The position numbers and the translations under genes were made by a program. A DNA stretch of 5,801 nucleotides from Nitrospirota bacterium (GTDB lineage Bacteria > Nitrospirota > Nitrospiria > Nitrospirales > UBA8639): contig JAOUGQ010000200.1 of assembly GCA_029865515.1 (NCBI GenBank), forward strand, positions 1 to 5,801, read 5' to 3'. Of the stretch, positions 1 through 4,535 are shown piece by piece. The first letter of the stretch is position 1. The number at the start of each line of letters is the position of its first letter. The notes under the pieces are model-generated. The model was not told where the DNA came from, made no database searches, and saw nothing but the letters and a program-made list of their open reading frames with translations.

Positions 1-946
1 CAAATTCCCGCCCTTTTGCATAGTCTAAATCCGCAATAGTCGTTTTGCTGCCGGGAAGAATGACGACATCCGCCCCCGACATATCCTTCCAGGTCGACAC
101 GTATCGAAGGGCCACATCAGATTCAGCCCCTAGCTGATTAAAGTCAGTGAAATTGCTCATATGAGGAAGAAGCACAACCGCGATATTGACTGTCTCTGCT
201 TCAAAAGGCGTCATCCGGGATCGCTCAATATCCACGCTGTCTTCCTGATCCAACTCAAGATGGCGAAGAAACGGCACCACCCCCAAAACCGGCACACCCG
301 TCCGGTCCTCTAAGATTTTTACTCCATCCTCAAACAACGTCAGGTCGCCTCGAAACTTATTAATGACAACTCCGATAACCCGCCGTCGTTCTTCAGGAGC
401 CAAAAGATCCATTGTCCCGATGACCTGCGCAAACACCCCTCCCCGGTCAATATCCGCCACCAACACCACAGCCGCATCAGCCATTTCGACAACCGGCCAA
501 TTGACGATATCCCGATCCCGCAGATTCATTTCAGCGGCACTCCCCGCACCTTCAATCACAATCACCTCATACTGCTTGGCCAACCGGTCATAACTTTCTT
601 TGACGAATTCAAACAACCGGGATTTCCCCTCGAAATAATCCCGGGCTTCCTGACTTCGCCACACTTTCCCTTGAACAATCACTTGAGATTTGGCGTCGGC
701 CTCCGGTTTCAATAAAATCGGATTCATATCCACATGCGGAGCCAATCCGCAGGCTTGCGCCTGAAGGACCTGTGCACGTCCCATTTCGCCTCCATCCGGA
801 GTCACAAAGGAATTCAGGGACATGTTTTGCGCTTTGAACGGCGCCACCCTGACTCCTGCCCGATGCAGCAATCGGCACAAGCCGGCCGTGATCAGACTTT
901 TTCCCACATCAGATCCCGTTCCTAAAACAGCAACCGCCCGGCTCAT
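1..946 (-). CDS. cobQ: Cobyric acid synthase CobQ, N-terminal 315 codons (3' end beyond the window)
   Basis: Cobyric acid synthase performs the ATP- and glutamine-dependent amidation of adenosylcobyrinic acid a,c-diamide at four side chains in cytoplasmic cobalamin synthesis. I translated the frame from the ATG at 946-944 to the left edge without meeting a stop. It opens with MSRAVAVLGTGSDVGKS, the P-loop of the dethiobiotin-synthetase-like ATPase domain (residues 9-17). The CobQ hallmark follows at about 37-60 (KAQNMSLN, then DGGEMGRAQ), then DMNPILLKP, EGAGSAAEMNLR and ADIDRGGVFAQ. The start of the glutaminase domain is present (LLPHMSNFTDF and LPGSKTTIADL), but its catalytic Cys lies outside the window. 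The family is about 480-510 residues, so roughly two thirds is visible. GGTGA lies 4 bases before the start and is a modest Shine-Dalgarno. The gene is divergent from the SulP gene. Identification is firm; the paralogous CbiA is excluded by the KAQNMSLN block. Confidence 0.96.
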   Translation of the reverse strand, partial: MSRAVAVLGTGSDVGKSLITAGLCRLLHRAGVRVAPFKAQNMSLNSFVTPDGGEMGRAQVLQAQACGLAPHVDMNPILLKPEADAKSQVIVQGKVWRSQEARDYFEGKSRLFEFVKESYDRLAKQYEVIVIEGAGSAAEMNLRDRDIVNWPVVEMADAAVVLVADIDRGGVFAQVIGTMDLLAPEERRRVIGVVINKFRGDLTLFEDGVKILEDRTGVPVLGVVPFLRHLELDQEDSVDIERSRMTPFEAETVNIAVVLLPHMSNFTDFNQLGAESDVALRYVSTWKDMSGADVVILPGSKTTIADLDYAKGREF

Positions 947-1044
947 ATCTTCACCCACATGACCTCGGGAAGGCCCCCAATTAATCGGCCATTGTACAGA
1001 ACAAATCGCTCCATTCAGCACATTTTATCCATAAAATTTTGCGA

Positions 1045-1074
1045 TTGAAGAAATTCCGAAAATTTTCCTATAAA
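1045..1074 (+). promoter_or_regulatory. Candidate sigma70-type promoter
   Basis: TTGAAG (1045-1050) and TATAAA (1069-1074) are separated by 18 bases, close to the consensus TTGACA-17-TATAAT, and sit in a markedly AT-rich stretch. It is oriented towards the SulP gene but about 535 bases from its start, which would imply a long untranslated leader or an unrecognised transcript in the gap. AT-rich DNA yields such matches by chance. Confidence 0.35.
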
Positions 1075-1140
1075 GAGAAATCATGCAACGTATTGTTTCA
1101 ACTAATGTTTTTCAATAAAGTACATGGCAAAAAAGCCCTG

Positions 1141-1154
1141 AAATGATTTCATTT
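1141..1154. repeat. Perfect inverted repeat AAATGA-TT-TCATTT, possible operator
   Basis: Two 6-base arms, AAATGA and TCATTT, are separated by TT. The site lies between the candidate promoter at 1045-1074 and the TTGACA at 1190. Its size suits a dimeric regulator, but the arms are AT-rich and no second copy was seen in the window. Confidence 0.3.
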
Positions 1155-1196
1155 AATGGTTCAATTTTTGCTATTTCCCTATGAAACCTTTGACAT

Positions 1197-1580
1197 ATGA
1201 AAAAATTTCTCCAGATCTTTGGTAAATTCCAACTCGCTTTCTTTTCCTTAAGGAAAGCGTCACCTCTATTTCAACCGTTCCATGAGGTTCAAAGTCTTCA
1301 AACGCCCTTCCTAACCTGCCCCAACCACCGCCTTAGTCCATTGGTTGTTAAAGCCATCCCACACTTCCCCATTTTTGACCTATTGAATAATGAGCATCTC
1401 CTCCTCATACAAGAATGTCCAGAGAAGCACCGGTTAATATCCAAAATATGGGAACGGCGTTTGAAGTCTAAAACATTCTCTTTGGGGCCGTACAGATTAC
1501 CCCCCAAAACCAACCGCACAATCCAACACCGCTGGAGGGAAATTCTCTTACCCCATTCTTCATTTGTATTTTTCGCTTGA
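1197..1580 (+). CDS. Doubtful 127-codon ORF, probably not a gene
   Basis: This is an open frame of 127 codons starting MKKFLQIFGKF and ending 28 bases before the SulP start. I do not recognise the product. Points against it are the absence of a Shine-Dalgarno before the ATG, the rare codons (CTA, ATA, AGG, TTA) and AT-rich thirds unlike the adjacent genes, no domain or clear membrane segment, and a patchy residue composition rich in Phe, Pro, His and Arg. Points in favour are its length, its position on the same strand as the SulP gene and a start just after a TTGACA hexamer. The start codon lies only 2 bases after that hexamer, so the hexamer cannot serve as this ORF's own -35. I list it so the gap is fully accounted for, and consider non-coding sequence more likely. 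Confidence 0.15.
   Translation: MKKFLQIFGKFQLAFFSLRKASPLFQPFHEVQSLQTPFLTCPNHRLSPLVVKAIPHFPIFDLLNNEHLLLIQECPEKHRLISKIWERRLKSKTFSLGPYRLPPKTNRTIQHRWREILLPHSSFVFFA
1235..1259. repeat. Nested palindrome or hairpin around CTTAAG
   Basis: TTTCCTTAAGGAAA at 1243-1256 is a perfect 14-base palindrome. Overlapping it, CGCTTTC (1235-1241) pairs with GAAAGCG (1253-1259) around an 11-base loop. The two pairings are mutually exclusive in RNA, while as DNA the 14-mer could be a dimeric protein site. No U-tract follows on the plus strand, so it is not a typical terminator. Confidence 0.4.
1481..1508. repeat. Inverted repeat TTTGGGG / CCCCAAA
   Basis: TTTGGGG at 1481-1487 and CCCCAAA at 1502-1508 could form a 7-bp stem with a 14-base loop about 100 bases before the SulP start. 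It may be part of the SulP leader RNA. No T-tract follows, so a terminator role is unlikely. Confidence 0.3.
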
Positions 1581-1596
1581 TTGTCCCGCTTGACTG

Positions 1597-1602
1597 AAAG
1601 GA
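1597..1602 (+). promoter_or_regulatory. Shine-Dalgarno of the SulP gene
   Basis: AAAGGA is followed by 6 bases and the ATG at 1609. This is near-ideal spacing and supports this start over later in-frame ATGs such as codon 48. Confidence 0.75.
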
Positions 1603-1608
1603 CCCGGC

Positions 1609-2964
1609 ATGCTTCCCACTACCGAACATCCCCTTGATCACAAATTGCTGCGAACCTCAGACAGACTCAAATTCTTTCTGAGCCCATTCGACCATCGGTA
1701 CGAGGATCTCTTCAAGGGTAACGCAACTCTCAATATCCTTCGTGATTTCATGGCTGGACTGATAGTGGCCTTGGTGGCCATTCCACTAGCCATGGGCTTT
1801 GCCATTGCTTCGGGGCTTAGGCCGGAGCAAGGAATTGTGGGAGGAGCCATTGCGGCCATCATCGGAGCCCTGTTTGGGGGGTCAAAATACCAAGTCTATG
1901 GACCTACCGCCGCCTTTATTCCTCTTATCGCCCAGGCAGTTTCTGAATATGGAAGCCCCTTTCTCATCTTGGCCAGTCTCTTTTCAGGGCTCATTCTTAT
2001 GGGACTTGGCCTATCACGGTTGGGCCGCCTGGTTCGCATGGTCCCGGATTCCATTGTAGTTGGGTTCACCATCGGTATCGGATGCGTCATCGTCTTTTCC
2101 CAAATCGGACAAATCCTCGGACTGCATATCGCCTCTTATGGCCATAGCTTCGTGGAAAAAGTAGATCTCATCATGGAGAACTATGGGGAGATTAACGGCT
2201 ATTCCATCCTCATCGCACTGGGCACATTTGTCCTCTGCTTGGCCTCCTCAAAAATCTCCCCCTTTGTTCCCGGACCGCTTCTGGCGTTAGGAACAGGAAC
2301 GGTCTTAGCTTCAACAATTTGGGCAGAAAAAGGCTTGGTATCGCTTAAAGATAAATATGGAGCACTCCCAACGGATTTCTGGGTGTTTACTCCTCCGGGA
2401 CAACTGGAATGGGACCCCCATTTTTTAGGCAGCCTTCTGTACTTCACACTTGGCATCGTTTTCGTCGGGGCAGTCGAAAGCCTGTTGTCTTCTCGCATGG
2501 CCGACCGTCTGGCCAATAACCAGGGCACCCCCTTTCATCCTGATAAGGAATTATGGGGGCAAGGGTGGGTGAATGTGATCATCCCAATGTTAAACGGCTT
2601 TCCCCATACCGGCGCACTGGCCCGGACCGCGACCAATATTCGCGTGGGGGCGATTTCTCCCCTGGCAGGCATCTTTAAATGCTTCTTAAAACTGGGACTG
2701 GTGGCGTTCTTTGCCACATACCTGGAAGCGGTGCCCATGGCCTGCATTGGGGGCATCATGGCCTATGTGGCCTATAATATGGTGAAGCCCCACGAAATCG
2801 CCTATGTGCGTTCGTTGGGCATGACGGAAACTCTGATCATGGCCTACACCGCCATCATGGTACTGTTTACCGACTTTCTCACGGGAGTCGGCAGTGCGCT
2901 TTTAGTGTATGTCTTCGGCAAAAAATTCCCTCTTCGTTTTCCTTCGCGTCCTTCCTTTTTGTAA
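1609..2964 (+). CDS. SulP/SLC26-family anion transporter, membrane domain only (no STAS)
   Basis: This is a predicted inner-membrane carrier of the SulP family, whose members move sulfate, bicarbonate or other anions, often with Na+ or H+. About 45 polar N-terminal residues precede the first helix. Family landmarks are the TM1 region at 46-70 (MAGLIVALVAIPLAMGFAIA), VYGPTAAF at 97-103 where the TM3 half-helix normally carries a GPTAA motif, VESLLSSRMADRLA at 289-302 (TM8, with Glu290 at the substrate/ion site), and TGALARTATNIRVGA at 334-348 (TM10 half-helix). Further helices run to about residue 436, followed by a short basic tail (KKFPLRFPSRPSFL). Full SulP proteins are usually about 550-600 residues with a C-terminal STAS domain. 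Here translation stops at 451, and no STAS-like sequence follows before the terminator. The substrate cannot be read from sequence; bicarbonate (BicA-like) and sulfate are both possible. It appears monocistronic. Confidence 0.9.
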   Translation: MLPTTEHPLDHKLLRTSDRLKFFLSPFDHRYEDLFKGNATLNILRDFMAGLIVALVAIPLAMGFAIASGLRPEQGIVGGAIAAIIGALFGGSKYQVYGPTAAFIPLIAQAVSEYGSPFLILASLFSGLILMGLGLSRLGRLVRMVPDSIVVGFTIGIGCVIVFSQIGQILGLHIASYGHSFVEKVDLIMENYGEINGYSILIALGTFVLCLASSKISPFVPGPLLALGTGTVLASTIWAEKGLVSLKDKYGALPTDFWVFTPPGQLEWDPHFLGSLLYFTLGIVFVGAVESLLSSRMADRLANNQGTPFHPDKELWGQGWVNVIIPMLNGFPHTGALARTATNIRVGAISPLAGIFKCFLKLGLVAFFATYLEAVPMACIGGIMAYVAYNMVKPHEIAYVRSLGMTETLIMAYTAIMVLFTDFLTGVGSALLVYVFGKKFPLRFPSRPSFL

Positions 2965-2987
2965 TCATTTCAAACAACGTAACATTC

Positions 2988-3024
2988 TCCAGCCTCGGCA
3001 GTTAGGCGAGGCTGGAAGACTTTT
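2988..3024 (+). terminator. Rho-independent terminator-like hairpin after the SulP gene
   Basis: CCAGCCTCG (2989-2997) pairs perfectly with CGAGGCTGG (3007-3015), extended by a T-A pair at 2988/3016, around a 9-base loop. A short TTTT (3021-3024) follows after AGAC, so the U-tract is weak and slightly displaced. It lies 24 bases after the SulP stop, as expected for a transcript end. Confidence 0.7.
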
Positions 3025-3082
3025 CACCAAGGCGCATTATCGTTGAACCGGTCGTGGGAAAATGTCCCTTGTTCTCACTCAC

Positions 3083-3135
3083 ATTCCGGGCGCGGAACTG
3101 GAAGACCTCCGCCTTTAACAGCTGGAAACCGGAAT
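3083..3135 (+). promoter_or_regulatory. Potentially structured leader before the binding-protein operon
   Basis: ATTCCGG (3083-3089) can pair with CCGGAAT (3129-3135). Inside that arm, GCGGA (3092-3096) can pair with TCCGC (3108-3112), giving a possible two-helix element that ends 8 bases before a strong Shine-Dalgarno (3144-3150). I do not recognise a known riboswitch class. The 39-base enclosed segment makes chance pairing plausible. The sequence CTGGAAGAC occurs at 3098-3106 and also at 3012-3020. Confidence 0.3.
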
Positions 3136-3143
3136 CTACTTTC

Positions 3144-3150
3144 GAGGAGG
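3144..3150 (+). promoter_or_regulatory. Strong Shine-Dalgarno GAGGAGG serving a small leader ORF
   Basis: GAGGAGG is the best ribosome-binding sequence in the window, 8 bases before the ATG at 3159. It cannot directly serve the binding-protein gene at 3211, because that frame has a stop at 3160-3162 and the next start is 60 bases away. Confidence 0.6.
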
Positions 3151-3158
3151 AACCCGGT

Positions 3159-3299
3159 ATGATACATTCAAACACACCACGGAAATACCAACCACACAGA
3201 TGGCGGAAACATGAAGATCTATCAACCGTTGTTTCGAAGTCCCATAATTCTCTTATGCCTGGCACTATCCTGGGTGATTTCTTTCGCCCCGATCGCTAA
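3159..3299 (+). CDS. Possible 46-codon leader ORF overlapping the binding-protein start
   Basis: ATG at 3159 follows the GAGGAGG Shine-Dalgarno with ideal spacing and opens a 46-codon frame beginning MIHSNTPRKYQPHRW and ending FRPDR. It runs in a different frame from the solute-binding protein and overlaps that gene's first 29-30 codons, stopping at 3297-3299. The peptide is basic and has no membrane segment or recognised domain. Residues after about 18 are simply the other-frame reading of the signal-peptide region, so the peptide itself may not be selected. Ribosomes entering here would pass over the start at 3211 and could control access to it. Alternatively the Shine-Dalgarno is a remnant of an ancestral start. 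The frame is open upstream to 3054, but only 3159 has a ribosome site. Confidence 0.35.
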   Translation: MIHSNTPRKYQPHRWRKHEDLSTVVSKSHNSLMPGTILGDFFRPDR

Positions 3300-4062
3300 A
3301 GCGGAGACCGGATCCCTAGCACAACCGGGGACTCTGCAAAAGGTTCTGGAGAAAAAAACCTTACGAGTGGGCGTCTCGTTATTCACCCCCTGGACGATCA
3401 AAAACCAAGATGGCCAATTCGTAGGTTTTGAAATTGATGTGGCCAAGCAACTGGCCAAGGATCTCGGGGTCAAACCGGAATTCCACGTATTTGATTGGGA
3501 GAAAATTATCCCCGCCCTGCTGAACCGGGAAATTGACATCATCGTTGCCGGCATCGTGATCACTCCCCAACGAGCCCTGAAAGTGAATTTCAGCCAGCCC
3601 TACGATTCATCGGGTATCGGCTTGGTCACCAACATTGCATTAACCAAAACCTTTAAAGGGCCGAAGGACCTCAATAGTCCGGACGTCATCATCGCCTCGG
3701 TGACGGGGACCATCTCCGAAGATCTGGCACGACGGGTCTTTTCCAAAGCCACACTAAAAACCTTCGCCACCAGTCAGGAAGCTATAGAAGCCGTGAAGAG
3801 CGGAAAGGTTCATGGCTATGTCGAGCACGAAGCCATTACCACGTTTGTGGCCCTGGATCATCCTGAAATTGTCGATGAACCTCTGTCGAAACCCCTGCTT
3901 GAAACCAGGGCCGGCTTCGCGGTCAATAAGAGGGATCCCGACTTTATCAATTTTCTCAACGCATGGATTACCGCGCATGAAGCCGACACCTGGCTTGCCT
4001 CCGTGCATAAATACTGGTTTGAAGGAGTCGAGTGGAGAAAGGAGCTTGAAAAGACTCCATGA
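3211..4062 (+). CDS. Family-3 periplasmic solute-binding protein (amino-acid-type ABC binding protein)
   Basis: This is a 283-residue secreted binding protein of the SBP_bac_3 fold, which normally captures amino acids or related solutes for ABC importers. A Sec signal peptide spans 1-31 (KIYQPLFR, then a hydrophobic core, then AKA before Glu32), with no lipobox Cys. LRVGV at 51-55 opens lobe 1. GFEIDVAKQLAKDLG at 72-86 matches the family-3 signature, and TPQRALKVNFSQPYDSSG at 118-135 contains Arg121, equivalent to the substrate-carboxylate Arg. GTISEDLARR at 166-175 is the lobe-2 loop. The segment GKVHGYVEHEA (198-208) has His206 where an ammonium-binding Asp usually sits, so the ligand may not be a standard amino acid. 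The start is fixed by an in-frame stop at 3160-3162 and by the signal peptide; its own ribosome site (GGCGGA, 3 bases away) is poor. No permease or ATPase is visible. The stop overlaps the next start (ATGA). Confidence 0.9.
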   Translation: MKIYQPLFRSPIILLCLALSWVISFAPIAKAETGSLAQPGTLQKVLEKKTLRVGVSLFTPWTIKNQDGQFVGFEIDVAKQLAKDLGVKPEFHVFDWEKIIPALLNREIDIIVAGIVITPQRALKVNFSQPYDSSGIGLVTNIALTKTFKGPKDLNSPDVIIASVTGTISEDLARRVFSKATLKTFATSQEAIEAVKSGKVHGYVEHEAITTFVALDHPEIVDEPLSKPLLETRAGFAVNKRDPDFINFLNAWITAHEADTWLASVHKYWFEGVEWRKELEKTP

Positions 4063-4466
4063 CGACGACCTTTCCCAATTCAGGGTTCTGGCTCAGTGAG
4101 AAGTCATGGCGAATGACGGGCCTCCTGATTCTACTCCCGGCGCTCCTTGCGGCGGCTGCCCTTGAAAAATCCGGCACCCATGTGTCTTTACCCGATGAAG
4201 ACGCCTACCGATCACCTCTCTCGGAAACCCTGCTCGAATCGAACCGATGGAGAATTCCCCAAGAAGAGAAACGAGACTGGCGATTACCGCCCCCACCTCC
4301 TCCGGTGGGTTGGCGAACCCCTGAAACATCTCAATCCGAAACATCCTCCTCAAAACGAACCATTGAATTGTTCCCGCGATACCAACCCGGCAAACAATCC
4401 GACTTTGATCATATTGAACGAGAGGATAAGCCATTAATTAAGATGTTCGAATTCGACTCAAAATAA
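4059..4466 (+). CDS. Small exported or membrane-anchored protein of unknown function
   Basis: I do not recognise this 135-residue protein. Residues 19-35 (MTGLLILLPALLAAAAL) form a hydrophobic stretch after a Lys/Arg-containing start, so it is a signal peptide or single N-terminal anchor. The rest is polar, with a run of six prolines at 77-82 (LPPPPPPVGW), many Glu/Arg/Ser, and an acidic-aromatic end (PLIKMFEFDSK). It looks largely disordered, without cysteines or a recognisable domain. The start at 4059 overlaps the binding-protein stop by ATGA, which suggests translational coupling; AAAGGAG at 4038-4044 is 14 bases away. Met19 (4113) would give a tidier signal peptide and is a possible alternative start. 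The frame is real as judged by the coupling and export signal. Its job, perhaps as partner of the flanking periplasmic proteins, is inference. Confidence 0.75.
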   Translation: MTTTFPNSGFWLSEKSWRMTGLLILLPALLAAAALEKSGTHVSLPDEDAYRSPLSETLLESNRWRIPQEEKRDWRLPPPPPPVGWRTPETSQSETSSSKRTIELFPRYQPGKQSDFDHIEREDKPLIKMFEFDSK

Positions 4467-4535
4467 TACCGACACAAATTTTCACATTACTCACCTGTAT
4501 TGCCATCGGCTGAACTGGAAGGACGCAATTGGGCC
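4467..4535 (+). other. Short spacer with a distant Shine-Dalgarno for the amidohydrolase gene
   Basis: There are 69 bases between the two genes and no hairpin terminator, which favours cotranscription. GGAAGGA (4517-4523) is the best ribosome site, 12 bases before the ATG at 4536. This is longer than usual, and no other in-frame ATG or GTG lies nearer to it. Confidence 0.5.

Larger units (their letters stand above)
947..1608. other. Long intergenic gap between divergent cobQ and SulP genes
   Basis: This 662-base stretch lies between the two divergent genes and is clearly more AT-rich than its surroundings, especially at 1020-1200. I see no convincing protein gene. It contains a plausible plus-strand promoter at 1045-1074, a consensus -35 hexamer TTGACA at 1190-1195 without a matching -10, palindromes at 1141-1154 and 1243-1256, and a 7-bp inverted repeat at 1481-1487/1502-1508. 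Promoters for both flanking genes are expected here. No recognisable riboswitch or tRNA was found by eye. On the minus strand a TAAAAT element (about 1022-1027) could serve cobQ, but its -35 partner is weak. Confidence 0.6.

Noticed and set aside
363..593. Plus-strand ORF of 76 codons inside cobQ
   Set aside because: It lies opposite the intact, clearly conserved cobQ frame, has no ribosome site and has low-complexity Thr/Ser/Ile composition. It is a shadow frame.
1190..1218. Consensus TTGACA at 1190-1195 as a promoter
   Set aside because: At 17-18 bases spacing the -10 would be AGATCT or GATCTT, poor matches to TATAAT, so no complete promoter can be supported.
1298..1519. Minus-strand ORF of 73 codons in the intergenic gap
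   Set aside because: It has no ribosome site, no recognisable motif and erratic composition, and it overlaps the doubtful plus-strand ORF.
3054..3158. Upstream extension of the small leader ORF to the ATG at 3054
   Set aside because: No Shine-Dalgarno precedes 3054, and the encoded stretch is a reading of the structured leader. Only the ATG at 3159 has a ribosome site.
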